A stretch of DNA of 64,000 nucleotides from Eutreptiella sp. 'Long Island Sound 2002' (lineage: Eukaryota > Euglenozoa > Euglenophyceae > Eutreptiales > Eutreptiaceae). The stretch spans positions 1,796,045 through 1,860,044 of the forward strand of contig OZ038390.1 of assembly GCA_964036045.1 (NCBI GenBank), in the 5' to 3' direction. The translations under genes were made by a program, and so were the position numbers. Under the pieces are notes generated by a model. It was given only the letters and a program-made list of their open reading frames with translations. It was not told where the DNA came from and made no database searches. Of this stretch, positions 43,146 through 53,720 are shown one piece after another. Position 1 is the first letter of the stretch. Every line of letters begins with the position of its first letter.

Positions 43146-43357
43146 TGCCCCAAAGAGCTGATGTGTCGCAACCCCAGCCACGCAGCCGCAGCGCCGCGGC
43201 ACACCGCAGTCACCATGGCCGCAGAGTCGAATACGAAGAAAGCCCGGACTACACTGACTACACAGACTATACCGAGTACAACACCGAAGGCTCCGTAGTT
43301 GCGGGACAGACGCCATCAAGCGCATCGCAACCATCACCAGAAGTACACCTAGGTTAG
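43146..43357 (+). CDS. Short acidic/Tyr-rich ORF (uncertain)
   Basis: From the ATG at 43146. It includes PDYTDYTDYTEYNTEG. It may be the 5' ORF of the DIRS-like element or chance. Confidence 0.2.
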
Positions 43358-43485
43358 CAATAACCTAGGTTTTGCCTCAGGGGGGGGGGGGGGCAAACCT
43401 GCTACAATTCGGGACAGTACCAGCCTGCCTCACCCCACTTCAGTGAAGTGTTCCCTTTTGTTCGGGACAAGATCCCGTTGTGTTG

Positions 43486-44251
43486 ATGTCTCACCCGTCG
43501 CCGAATGAGTTGGAATCGCTGGTTCAAGAAGCCGAGGAGGCGTCGGGAGCGGGTTACGAGGCGATGTTGGGTGGCGCGGCAGCCCCCGCTGGGCGACCTG
43601 CGCAAGACCAGCCGCGCGCCAAGCGCACTAAGTGCGCATTTGTGGGGGATGTGGACATGCCCCAAGATGCAAGCGAGTCGTACGAGCGGTGGACTCAGTG
43701 GAGAGACCACGTGTCGGCCACTTTCCGGGCCTTCCTTAGTGATGACATGGCTGCCAAGAAGGCCGGGGAATACCACGTGGAGCTGATGCACCGCGGACTG
43801 GACCAGGCAGGTGTGGATGTGGCCACAGCGTGGGCTGCCCCGTCGGCGGAGCCGCACGAGGCGCTCCTGATGATGGCCCTTTACGAAAACCACGCGCGCT
43901 AAGGCGGGCCCCCCTGGGGATTGCTTCAAGTGCGGGCTGCATAGCCACTGGGCCCGCGCATGCAACATGCAGCAGTCCCAGTCCTCCCAGCAATCGCAAC
44001 CGCAGTGGCAGCCGACGTTGGCGCAACCGCAAGCCCCACGTGGGAGCCCGGCAGGTGGGTTCTCTGTGCACGGGGACCAGACCCTGTACACGGCGTTCAA
44101 TACCGGGCGCACGTATGACGCGCGCGGGCCTCCCCCCTACCCGTGCGTGAGGTGCAACGGCATGCACTCGTCGTTCCACCCCGACCCTACTGGGGCGCAG
44201 CAGCCCCCCCAGCAGCAGCCGGCCCCCCGCCCGCCCCAGCCCTTTTGCTGA
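43486..44251 (+). pseudogene. Gag-like protein with CCHC knuckle
   Basis: First frame 43486-43902, with YERWTQWRDHVSATFRAFL. After a frame change near 43889 it continues with a perfect CCHC knuckle CFKCGLHSHWARAC and a second Cys/His cluster PCVRCNGMHSSFH, with a Gln/Pro-rich linker between them. Confidence 0.7.
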
Positions 44252-44329
44252 GGGGGGGGAGCCCCCCCCCCCCCCGCCTGGCGACCTGCCGCCCCTAGGT
44301 AACCCGGGGGGGGGGGGGCAGGGGCACAG

Positions 44330-45945
44330 CGGTCGAACTCCATGGCGTTGCAACACGGGTCTATGACCCTCGGGCCGCGGATTTCGCGGCTGAGCCCCGT
44401 GCCCTCGCACTGCGGCGATGGGCGGAGAGCATGGTATTCGCCTAGGCGAGGGAGCTCGGGGGCGTGGGCCGTGCAGGGCTCCTATATGCGGAGCTATCGC
44501 GTGAAGACGCCCTTGCACGGCACCTGGCACACTTGGCGGCCATGGGTAAGTCCTCGGCAGCCTTGCGCGGCACCATATTGGCAGTTCGCATGGCCGAAAA
44601 GCTCCAGCTCCTGCGGCCCACAGTGGGCCCCATCCATTCGGCTATGGCAACTGGGGCTGGACGGGCGTACAACTCCGAGCCAGGCCAACAAGTTTGGGGA
44701 ACCCTGGGCATGCTCCGGGCGATGGCCACGGCAGTGCGGAACGACACGGATCTGGCCGTGCTCGCCCTCGCTGTCTTCGGTGCCTGTCACGGTTTGCGGG
44801 TCGGGGAGGCTGCCAGCATCCGCAGAGCTGACATCAGCCCGCCGGGCTGGGTCAGCTTCTACGACCGCAAGACAAAGCGGCGATGGATCCCCGCCAGGCT
44901 GGGAACCTGGGCGGAGCGGTGGCGACAGGCCCTGCTGTCGTGCAACGTCGTACAACGCAAGCAAGATGGCCGAATACTTGCCCCTCTTCTCCGAGGCAGA
45001 GCTCAAGCGCCGCATGCACTGCTTACTGTGGGGTACACCATGGTCGGAGTCGGCTGGCACTGTTGAAGGCGGCTCTCAGCGGCGGCCATGGTCGCGCTGG
45101 GAGCCCCCATCTCCGCCGTGTGCATCTGGAATCGATGGACGTCGCAGCGGCAGGCATGGGAGTACGCGGTACCAGGGCCCGACTGGGAATTCGAGCTCCT
45201 AGACCAGGTCCCATGGCCACACCCGGTCGCGGGTGTCACCACGCTGCCCCTGTCCTCAGTCCCACTCTGGCCTGCTGGCGCCCTCGGGCGGTGCACAGCC
45301 CCCGATGCTTCAAGCTCCCCTATTATCATCATGGTCGGCAGTGATGACGAAGGGGACGACACCGACGACGGGGTACTGGGAGCCCCTGGCACGCATCATG
45401 CGGTGGCCCTGAGAGGATGGGAACGACGTGCGCGACATCCGAGCGGCGAGCAACACGCGACGCCGGCCCCGCGTGCGCGTACGACTCCGCCTACGCAAGC
45501 ACAAGGCCCGCCGGTTGAGCAACGATGCTTCGTCCGTCGGTCACTCTCAGCAAGGGACGGCACGTCCCGCAAGCGCAAGCCCTTAGCCGACGCCGCCGCC
45601 ATCACCGCCCCAGGAGCAGGCCAGGGGCAGCTGGTCCCCGCCCCTGAGCGCCTGTGCGGAAATCCGATAAGTGAGCACATCCTGGATGCGGCGGTCCTGA
45701 CAGCAATCAAGGGCTCGGTGGACCACCGTCGGGCGGACAGCCTGCTGCGCATGTGGTGGGCGGAGTCGCACCGCTGGGCCCTTGATAGGCCCACGGTTAG
45801 TCCGGATGACGAGACGCTGCTACACGACACCCTCCACCACCTGGCGACGCATGGCCCGCCGGACGAGGCATCGTCCCCCCAGCCCGGAGATGGCCACGCG
45901 GTCACCATTGAGCTCGCGGGTCGGGGCCTGGGCCCGGCGGGTTGA
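44330..45945 (+). pseudogene. Tyrosine recombinase of the DIRS-like element
   Basis: The catalytic region shows box I ACHGLRVGEAASIRRADI (Arg), then KTKRRWIP. Box II H-x-x-R reads W-H-C-stop-R-R-L-S-A-A, with a TGA (45064) inside the motif. The nucleophile region is IWNRWTSQRQAWEYAV (Tyr). Another in-frame stop is the TAG at 44443. The downstream 200 codons (GTSRKRKPLAD, LLRMWWAESHRWAL) lead to the RT in the same frame. Apart from the stops, all catalytic residues are recognisable. Confidence 0.7.
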
Positions 45946-45959
45946 ATGCAGGTCCTAGA

Positions 45960-46650
45960 TGACCTCTAGGCCCAGTGGGCGGATCCCCACTTCCAGAGGG
46001 CGGGCGAAGCAGCCCCCACAGCGCCGGAATCATCGTGCCCTAAGGTGGCGGCGGTGTTGCGCCGGTTACATGCTGATGGCCTCGTCGACAAGTCCCTCCT
46101 GTCACCGAATGCCCGCGCTTTTGTTAAATACAAAAGCCTGGCCAAGTGCGCGCTTATCATCGATATGCAGGCATTTAACCATGCTTGCTCGTTCAAGGCG
46201 AGGCCGTTCCGCCTGCCCTCCCTTGAGGGCCTCGCGGGATTGCTGCGCTCGGTGCGGGGGGGGAGCGTGGGGGGCCAAGATTGATCTCAACAATTGTTAC
46301 TGGAGCGTGCACCTCCCCCCTGCGATGGCGGGGGCGGTGCGTGTGGCTGCAGCGGGCACCACCTATGCGCTGGTTCGTGTGCCGTTCGGTTGGCACCAGG
46401 CACGTGGCCTGGTGCAGCACCTCATCGCAGCGGTGCTGTCTGAACTACCTGACACACAGGTGGTCATTGTACAGTACTTGGACGACATCCTTTTGGTGGG
46501 CTCGGACACGTAGATTACCACCCGCGTAGCGCGCGACACGGCGGCGCATCTGGCCCGCAAGGGCTTCATCGCCAGCCCCAAATCGGTCCTTGATGTGGCG
46601 CATAAGCCCGAAGGACACACGAGGACATCACGCACGATGTCACAGCCGTA
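45960..46650 (+). pseudogene. Reverse transcriptase of the DIRS-like element (partial)
   Basis: Frame 1 gives VAAVLRRLHADGLVDKSLL and ALIIDMQAFNHAC. After a frame change at the G-run 46256-46263 it continues AKIDLNNCYWSVHLP (motif A), YALVRVPFGWHQARGL (motif B) and VQYLDDILLVG (motif C, YLDD). A stop follows, then recognisable but broken thumb sequence (LARKGFIASPKSV) to about 46600. Confidence 0.75.
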
Positions 46651-46727
46651 CCACCAAGCAAACAGATCCGCAAAACACAACGGCTACGCACCCGTCCCTA
46701 TCCAAGGCTGACGAGGTGGATACATGA

Positions 46728-47421
46728 CCCAACACAGGATGGGGATACAGAACCAAATCCTGGATCAGTCCCACCCACACGGGTGGACCAAGCGACGCAA
46801 GCCACCCCTTCGGCAGATACGGGGAGAGAGACACACGACCTCCCACCCCCACCACCCCCACATACAACATCCCCCCCCAACGGGTACCGGCCAACAACAG
46901 TGCCACACAAACGGGAAAAACGGGAACAAGGGAGCAGCCCCGGGAGGAATGCCCCATATGTATGGAACAACCTGCGCACACAAGCCTGAACTGCGACCCC
47001 AAACACAAACTGTGTCTAACATGTGCCAACGACCCCCGACTGCTGAGGTGCCCATTGTGCCGCCGCACATTGGAAGCACGCATACCCCCCCCTTCCCCTG
47101 GATGACCCAACGTACGAGTACTTCTACATACAAGTATACAACAACCAACTACTCACGTACGTGAACTATCGTACATCCCCCAACCCCCCACCGCCACCGG
47201 CATACAACGTATGGATGCAAACCCCCAACACAACAGGGCAACTGTGGAAAGTACACCTAAGGAGAGACCTCCCCTACTACGCAGCTGCGCGACACAAACT
47301 GCACGCCCTGACAGGCACAATCGATGGCTACCAAATGGCCATATCACTACGGTACTGGCTATGGGTGCTAGCCCACCCCATACAACACGACCTACTCCTG
47401 GCATATGACATCACCGACTAG
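46728..47421 (+). pseudogene. RING-finger protein fragment of a probable retroelement
   Basis: Without an ATG but open from 46728. After a Pro/Thr-rich linker it encodes a C3HC4 RING finger (46950-47067): CPIC, 11 residues, C-DPK-H-KL-C-LT-C, 8 residues, CPLC. One frame change at the C-run 47085-47092 leads to a continuing domain (DDPTYEYFYIQVYNNQLLTY, YRTSPN, LWKVHLRRDLPYY, YWLWVLAHPIQHDLL) ending at 47421. RING fingers of this type are usually E3 ubiquitin ligases. The neighbours are all retroelement fragments. Confidence 0.6.
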
Positions 47422-47459
47422 GTGCCCGCACCTGCGGACGAAGACAACCTACAACGCCT

Positions 47460-47720
47460 GTTGAGGATCCACTTCTTTGTGGGGGTTGGCGCTGGGCCTC
47501 CTCCTACGTGTATATCAGACACATCTTGGGGTGGGATGTCCGGCAAGGGGAGGCCTGTGGCCTTTTTTGCCAGCGCATCTACTTCATGATTCCTTCTTAT
47601 GTCGGCCTTTTGTTGATGTGTGTGTGCTGAGTGGATCCTCAGCAGGTGAATCAGGCCTGTTTTCACAGGAACCCACTGGACTTCTTGGCTGCCGCTCAAA
47701 GGCAGGCGGCGGGCATATTG
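47460..47720 (-). pseudogene. RNase H C-terminal fragment (LINE remnant)
   Basis: Minus-strand frame with RRNHEVDALAKKATGLPL, the typical N.EAD.LAKKA end of a retroelement RNase H, followed by a basic tail. Opposite in orientation to its neighbours. Confidence 0.5.
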
Positions 47721-47739
47721 GCTGCAGTGGCTTTGGGGA

Positions 47740-47860
47740 AATGTGAGGTGGGAGGGGTGTGGGCACCCATGGAGCAAAGACACGGTCCCATGTGCAGTGT
47801 GTGGCAGAACACATCGCACCACAGTACATGACAAACTAACACAATGCCCAGCCTGGAACT
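47740..47860 (+). pseudogene. LINE C-terminal zinc-binding fragment
   Basis: Encodes CAVCGRTHRTTVHDKLTQCP (C-x2-C...H...C), the usual C-terminal zinc motif of LINE polyproteins. Confidence 0.4.
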
Positions 47861-48042
47861 CAGCTTTTCTGGACCTGCAAATTTGTCACCCCCAGTAGCA
47901 TGTGATATTGGTGCCACACCACTCGCCACCTCAGGTGGTGTTTCTCCTCTGCGGGGATATGGTCGATGAGGGTTGACGGAATGCGTAGTCGCCCCAGGTG
48001 GTGTAGGTCTGCTTCGTCCACGTTTTCCAGCCAGGTGGAGAT

Positions 48043-48951
48043 GTGGGGCCTCCAGTCCTCCCATGTGGACAGCCACAGCGTTGTGAGCTGTCTATGCCAC
48101 CCCGCAGCGAGACGGACAATCCCCCTCCCACACAGGCAGCGGAGACACCGTGGTTTTCAGAGTTAAAAGCACGCAGGGTCACTCCGAACCCAACAACCAA
48201 AAACCTGAAGGAACAGTGTCAGTACAAAGTCCACAAGAAAAAACGCAAGACGGCACAGACAGCTCCAACCCACACGCACCAGCAGAAGGCACAGGCTCTC
48301 CTAGCCAGACCACTCACACACGCCACAAAAGTGGAGACCATAAAGGTACTCACCAACATGCCATCAACAACCACTTCTTTACATACCCAACTGGAGAGGC
48401 ACCTGGGCCACAGGGTAGATGACTTACCAATCCACAAGGATGTGGGACATGCCCTCTCACAGACACCAGAGGAGCGGCGGATTCTGGCGAACACCCTCCT
48501 TCAGAACAGACACTATGCAAGGGGTTTGCATCGAAATTTGCTGTGCCTCATGCAGCGTCGCGCCCACGAGTACACGGCATATCAACATCAGGTGCGAAGG
48601 TTGTATCGTACTGCAGCACGCGGCCCCGTGCCCCGACAGATGTCACGATGGAAGGCAAGAGCCTTACAGGGCTTGCACCTGCGAAAACCCTGGTTTGATG
48701 GGTACACAGAAACCAAGGAACACTTTTTCAACTCCGCAGCATTCCACACCACGACAGCATACACCACCAGGTGCTGGGATGAATGGCACCACTACCTCAG
48801 GCACACACTCCAGGGTTGGTGGGAACGCAAACGAGAATGGTATGAAAGACAGGTCGAACAGATGAATATCCCTAAGGGCACAAAACGTGGCAGACCCGAC
48901 GAATGGAGGGCGCAATGGGCAATTAAACGCCCACGTACAGGAGGCACATGA
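48043..48951 (+). CDS. Basic C-terminal ORF of retroelement family 2
   Basis: 302 codons, Arg/His/Trp-rich (WWERKREWYERQVEQMN, PKGTKRGRPDEW), ending 300 bp before a poly(A) tract. Its last part and 3' UTR recur at 63405-63782. It is probably the end of a LINE-type polyprotein. The domain is not recognised. Confidence 0.5.
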   Translation: MGPPVLPCGQPQRCELSMPPRSETDNPPPTQAAETPWFSELKARRVTPNPTTKNLKEQCQYKVHKKKRKTAQTAPTHTHQQKAQALLARPLTHATKVETIKVLTNMPSTTTSLHTQLERHLGHRVDDLPIHKDVGHALSQTPEERRILANTLLQNRHYARGLHRNLLCLMQRRAHEYTAYQHQVRRLYRTAARGPVPRQMSRWKARALQGLHLRKPWFDGYTETKEHFFNSAAFHTTTAYTTRCWDEWHHYLRHTLQGWWERKREWYERQVEQMNIPKGTKRGRPDEWRAQWAIKRPRTGGT

Positions 48952-49251
48952 AGGACACCATCCCACTGAAGACACTGAGCTGGACCTCCCCCCTTTTTCA
49001 CACAGCAATCATTTTTCACTTGTATTTTTCTTTTCCTTTTCGATGCCTCAGTGGCGTGGTGGTCTCTGGTACTGCATGAGTGAGTGACAGACTACAGGTG
49101 AGTTTCAAATATACGTCCCGCCACTAATGGTGGTATGCGACCCAGGAATCGCACGGGACAACATATGTTGTACTTACACTGTCATTACTGATCCGGCCCG
49201 TCTGGCCGAGCACTTACGATGAACTTGTGAGTCTGAGTCAAAAAAAAAAAG
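48862..49251 (+). mobile_element. Retroelement family 2, 3' end with poly(A) (copy a)
   Basis: ~85-90% similar to 63405-63782. It shares aaacgcccacgtaca, gtgagtttcaaata, cgggacaacatatgttgtac and gatccggcccgtctggccga, and ends in A10. Confidence 0.85.
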
Positions 49252-49617
49252 AATTTTGTGGCGAAGACCATATGCCTGTGACACGGGGGCATATGTGAGC
49301 TCTGTATCCGTTGCTTTATGGTCCCCCAGGGTCACTAAGCAATGGCCTGTGCCGGACAATGAACTGATTTGAGCAGTGACCAAATAGCATGTGTTGCGGG
49401 GGCATTCGGTAGCTAAGTATCCGTCGCTTCACAGCCCGGGGGCCGAACGTGGTCCATTTAAGAGTGTTTTGGGAGCCCTTTGCACAATTCGCCCCATCCG
49501 CTCCCAATGATGACAGTGGTCAATTCACGGCTCAGTGCTGTGCATAAGCTTGGTTTGTCACTTTCTGTGTGTCCACTTTCTGGGGTTCTTCGCAGGGTCA
49601 TCGGTGGCTGTTGCACA
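49252..49617. other. Spacer with a degenerate ~110-bp duplication
   Basis: gggggcat...agctctgtatccgttgctt near 49283 and gggggcat...agctaagtatccgtcgctt near 49399 are related. No gene. Confidence 0.4.
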
Positions 49618-51066
49618 ATGTTTGCGGTTCCTTGGCCACGTGCTGCATTTATGCAGTGCTGCACGCTTTGGATACTAGCATTTCTACTCGTCACCCCAAA
49701 TTTTGCCCTGACCCCGACGGCGGTGCACACGCAGACACCCACGTTTGCGGCAGTGCCCTTGCGGTCGGCGACGGCGGTGCTCACGCGGACACCCACGCTT
49801 GCGGCAGTGCCCTTGCCGTCGGCGACGGCGGTGCACACACGGACACCCACGCTTGCGGCAGTGCCCTTGCCGTCGGCGACGGCGGTGCACACACGGACAC
49901 CCACGCTTGCGGCAGTGCCCTTGCGGTCGGCGACGGCGGTGCTCACGCGGACACCCACGCTTGCGGCAGTGCCCTTGCGGTCGGCGACGGCGGTGCTCAC
50001 GCGGACACCCACGCTTGCGGCAGTGCCCTTGCCGTCGGCGACGGCGGTGCACACACGGACACCCACGCTTGCGGCAGTGCCCTTGCCGTCGGCGACGGCG
50101 GTGCACACACGGACACCCACGCTTGCGGCAGTGCCCTTGCGGTCGGCGACGGCGGTGCTCACGCGGACACCCACGCTTGCGGCAGTGCCCTTGCGGTCGG
50201 CGACGGCGGTGCTCACGCGGACACCCACGCTTGCGGCAGTGCCCTTGCCGTCGGCGACGGCGGTGCACACACGGACACCCACGCTTGCGGCAGTGCCCTT
50301 GCCGTCGGCGACGGCGGTGCACACACGGACACCCACGCTTGCGGCAGTGCCCTTGCCGTCGGCGACGGCGGTGCTCACGCGGACACCCACGCTTGCGGCA
50401 GTGCCCTTGCCGTCGGCGACGGCGGTGCACACACGGACACCCACGCTTGCGGCAGTGCCCTTGCGGTCGGCGACGGCGGTGCACACACGGACACCCACGC
50501 TTGCGGCAGTGCCCTTGCCGTCGGCGACGGCGGTGCACACACGGACACCCACGCCAGTGCGATCACTAACACCGACATGGACGCGAACGCCGACGCCAGT
50601 GCGATCACTAACACCGACATGGACGCGAACGCCGACGCAGACGGAGACAGGGACGCCGACGCCTGTGGTTCGCATCATCAGATTTGCTGTTGGGACCAAT
50701 GTGAGCAGTTGGATGTTGTCGCACTTGGGGTACACCTTCGGCCGCCTGCCCACCACCCCACCCCCGTTGGCCTCCAGCGAAGTGGTCGTCATCGGCGACA
50801 CGGCCGTGTGTTTCTGGAGTGCCACCTCCTTTATGCTGCCGCCCATCGAGCCCGGCAACGGCCAGTCGTACACGGTCACGAACTTCGGGCCGGGTGTCGG
50901 CCGCGCCATCGTCACGGCAATGAACTGGTCCGAGACCGGCTTCACCATCGGCGTTGACCTGCTGGTGCCCACTCAACTTGAAGGTCAAGGGTACGGTCCG
51001 GCGTCGCAGGTGATGTCCACGCAGCGGTGGGATGAGGGTTTGGTTACGCATCTGCATGTTGTGTGA
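49618..51066 (+). CDS. Secreted Thr/Pro-rich repeat protein built on a 54-bp minisatellite
   Basis: 482 codons from the ATG at 49618. Residues 1-30 form a signal peptide (MQCCTLWILAFLLVTPNFA, likely cleavage after NFA). Next come 15 repeats of 18 residues of the type AAVPLPSATAVHTRTPTL, with P/R and H/L variants, then two 14-residue repeats (RSLTPTWTRTPTPV). A non-repetitive ~125-residue C-terminal domain follows (GTNVSSWMLSHLGYTFG, VVVIGDTAVCFWSATSFML). It could be an extracellular, O-glycosylated or wall-associated protein. The 54-bp unit leaves other frames open too, so those ORFs are shadows. The flanking DNA is retroelement, so a host origin is not certain. Confidence 0.5.
   Translation: MFAVPWPRAAFMQCCTLWILAFLLVTPNFALTPTAVHTQTPTFAAVPLRSATAVLTRTPTLAAVPLPSATAVHTRTPTLAAVPLPSATAVHTRTPTLAAVPLRSATAVLTRTPTLAAVPLRSATAVLTRTPTLAAVPLPSATAVHTRTPTLAAVPLPSATAVHTRTPTLAAVPLRSATAVLTRTPTLAAVPLRSATAVLTRTPTLAAVPLPSATAVHTRTPTLAAVPLPSATAVHTRTPTLAAVPLPSATAVLTRTPTLAAVPLPSATAVHTRTPTLAAVPLRSATAVHTRTPTLAAVPLPSATAVHTRTPTPVRSLTPTWTRTPTPVRSLTPTWTRTPTQTETGTPTPVVRIIRFAVGTNVSSWMLSHLGYTFGRLPTTPPPLASSEVVVIGDTAVCFWSATSFMLPPIEPGNGQSYTVTNFGPGVGRAIVTAMNWSETGFTIGVDLLVPTQLEGQGYGPASQVMSTQRWDEGLVTHLHVV
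49740..50549. repeat. Minisatellite, 15 x 54 bp
   Basis: Unit landmarks are gcggcagtgcccttg and tcggcgacggcggtgc. Two unit types alternate in pairs over the first 11 units, giving a 216-bp higher-order period. It is followed by two 42-bp units (50551-50634). Confidence 0.97.
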
Positions 51067-51139
51067 GGCCTTGGACCTGCGTTTGTCAGTGCTCATTTGT
51101 GCCCTACAATGTTGATGTGGGGGAGCTTTGGGCATTATG

Positions 51140-51260
51140 CTGAAGGTGGGCTTCCATGGTGCATCGACTCAAGTGTCTTTTGGTTCAGCTACGGCTTTGT
51201 CTAAGCTACAGTAGGCGTAGGGACCACATTCATCAGGTACACCATTGTTTACCCCCCCCC
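51140..51260 (+). mobile_element. LINE family 1, 3'-end fragment
   Basis: Contains aagctacagtaggcgtaggg, matching the 3' ends near 56190 (aagctacagcgggcgtgggg) and 63235 (gctacagcgggcgtaggg). Confidence 0.7.
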
Positions 51261-51279
51261 CCCACTTGTATAAGCTACG

Positions 51280-53720
51280 GCCCCGGGGATGGACGGCATC
51301 CCTGCAGAGGTGTATCAATCGATGCCGGATGTCTTTGCCCCCAAGCTGCATGACGTCATGCGCGTTTTCTTGGCTAGGGGGTGGGTCCCGAACAGTTGGG
51401 GCACGTCGCTTTTAAAGTGCTTGCCGAAGTTTGCAGGGGCGGAGAAGCCAGAAGATCTGCGCCCCCTGGCACTGCAAAATGCGTGCCTGAAGTGGATTTC
51501 AACCGTTATTATGCTCCAGACAATTGATGCTTTGCAGCAGCTGATCCCCCCGGAGCAGAAGGGTTTTTTACCGGGACGGCACATGGTAGACCACATTGTG
51601 TACGCACGGTCGGAGTGGGAGCGGCTCCCTGAGCAAATTATGGTGGCAGTAGACTTTCGTAAGGCGTGTGACTCGGTGACGTTTACTATGATGGAAGCGT
51701 CACTGCGGTTTTTGGGGCTGCAGGGGCAGTACGTGAAACTGCTGTTGTTTGTGATGGCAGCACCAGTACTTTTCTGCGTGGGACGCACGTTTGAGCCGTC
51801 AGTGTTTTTGCACCCCAGGTCAGGGATTCGGCAGGGGGATCCGCTGTCCCCGCTGCTGTTTGATGTGATTACTGTATTTCTCATTTATGACATCAAATCC
51901 CCGCACGTGGACGTGCAGATCCTGCTTTATGCAGATGACATTCTGTTCTGCGTACCAGGATGTGGTCTGCAGCACCGAAGAGACCTGCGGGTGGTGATGT
52001 ACAGACTGAGGGTTTTTGGAATTTTTTCCGGGCTCCGGGTGAACACACAAAAAACATATGCAATTCTGAAGAGTCCGGGGCTGGACCCCCAGCCGGAGAC
52101 AGTGGCGGGGGTGATCGTAAAGAAGAACATAAGATACTTAGGTGTGCAGCTAGGCAACATCACGTCCGATGCGACATACGCGAGAGTCATTGCGCGGATG
52201 CTCCTGCGTGCCAGGGCGATGGCGGCGTTGCCGCTGGGATTAGAAGAAAAAGCCTTTTTGTTTGCGTCCTGGGTGGCACCAGTGTGCTATTTAACAGCCG
52301 GGGCGTACCAGCCGTCACAGCATGTGTGCTCACAGATGGACATGGTGCATCGGACGGCACTGGGAATCAGCACGTGGGACCTCACGATGTCAATTTTGGT
52401 GCGGCCCCCCCGGGAGGGGGGTTTGGGGCAGGCGAGCCTGTCCTCGTACGCGCAGTGGACCCACAGCCACACGTTCGCCCAATATGTGCAGAGAGACCGT
52501 CACGTTTTCCAGAGGGACACGTGGGGCCATTCCGCAGGTGGGCGGGAGTGCAGGGGATGCTGTTTGAAGAGGAATTTCTGCCGTTTTTTCAGATGAGCCC
52601 ACTGCCACTGTCGGTACCCTCCTTTTTGCAGGGTTCGCTGAAGAGCTATTCGGCGGTACGAAGGTGGGGGGGGGGGGCAGTCCCCCCCCCCCCCACGGCA
52701 AGGCTGCCCTTGATGCCGGTTTGGCATAATGCACTGTTTGCCAACTCCTTTCATCTGACATACCATTGTCCGGCTCTGCTGAAGAAAGGAGTACTGCGGT
52801 GGGTGGACCTGGTGCAGGGGGGGGGGCATACCCCTGAGCCTGTATGACTGCATTGCGCCCACGTGGCAGGGGGTGTACCTTGAGGGAGTACACCGACTGT
52901 TGTCGCCACCTCCGGCGGCCCAGCCGCAGTACGTGGGTCCGGAGTTGGGGCGATGGGTGTACAATTGGGTTACGCGGAAAATGCTGCTGTATATGCAGCA
53001 CAAGCGGCGGCATGAGCCGCGACAGCCACCAGAAGTGTGGCAGACGTTTGGGCAACTGTTTTTGCCAAAATGGGACCGGCGCGCCCTGTGGCGCAAATTG
53101 CCGCTGGGAACGCGCATGGAAAGGTTGGGGGGCAAGCTGTGCCCGCTGGATGGGAGGGTGGAAGACCACGAACACGTCTTTCGCCATTGTATGTTCTGCG
53201 CCTTTATGCAGAGCACAGTGCGAAAGGCATTTGGGTTGGTGGAGTCGGGAGGGGTGCAGGTGGAGCCCAGTCGACTGCTGAGGGATTTCCCACTGCTTTC
53301 ACTAACCTCCACCCAGGGATTGTTGCTGTGGGCGGGGGTAAAGGCTCAATGGAACCTTCGGTGCCGGGCAAAATACCAGCACCAGCCAGCAACGTTGGAC
53401 GAGTTTATCGCAGGGTGGGCAGGGGTTCTGCGGCGCTGGCGCGCCGAATCCAACATGTCTGTACCCCGTCGGGATCTGTTTCTATTCATCAAAGTCCTGG
53501 ATGGGTGGCTTGACAACCCGACAATGCCGGGGATTTTTCAGGGGCCACCCCAGCAACCAACCACAGTCGGAGGGAAGCCGCAGGCGGATAAGCTACAGGA
53601 GAAAGAGGCGAAGTGGGGTGCGTACAAAGCCAAGGTGGTGGCAGAGAGACGATGGCAGGGGAGGGGTGGACAGTAGTGTACACAGACGGGTCAGCGAAAG
53701 TGGTCAGGGGCTGGGAATCG
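51280..53720 (+). pseudogene. LINE family 1 RT and C-terminal region, copy 1
   Basis: RT motifs: MVAVDFRKACDSVTF (A), SGIRQGDPLSPLLFDVI (B), LLYADDILFCV (C, YADD) and GLRVNTQKTY. After frame changes near 52550 and the C/G-runs at 52670-52695 the frame continues to MERLGGKLCPLDGRVEDHEH (zinc region, then FRHC) and the start of RNase H (TVVYTDGSAKVVRGW). Closely similar to 59900-62390. Confidence 0.85.

Larger units (their letters stand above)
43486..46650 (+). mobile_element. DIRS-like tyrosine-recombinase retroelement (decayed, 3'-truncated)
   Basis: Gag-like ORF, then tyrosine recombinase, then RT, all on the plus strand and mostly in one frame. It ends abruptly after the RT YLDD region. 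No RNase H or methyltransferase domain remains. The order differs from DIRS1 (gag, RT-RH-MT, YR). Confidence 0.7.

Noticed and set aside
45055-45075. Selenocysteine or stop-codon reassignment for the in-frame TGA
   Set aside because: No SECIS-like structure was identified, the conserved residue at this position is not Cys, and host genes use ordinary codons.
49740-50634. Possible CRISPR array
   Set aside because: Repeats are directly tandem without unique spacers and the context is eukaryotic.
49458-50972. Long ORFs in other frames of the minisatellite (462, 274, 504 and 284 codons)
   Set aside because: A 54-bp unit without stops keeps several frames open. Only the frame with a signal peptide and a unique C-terminal domain is kept.
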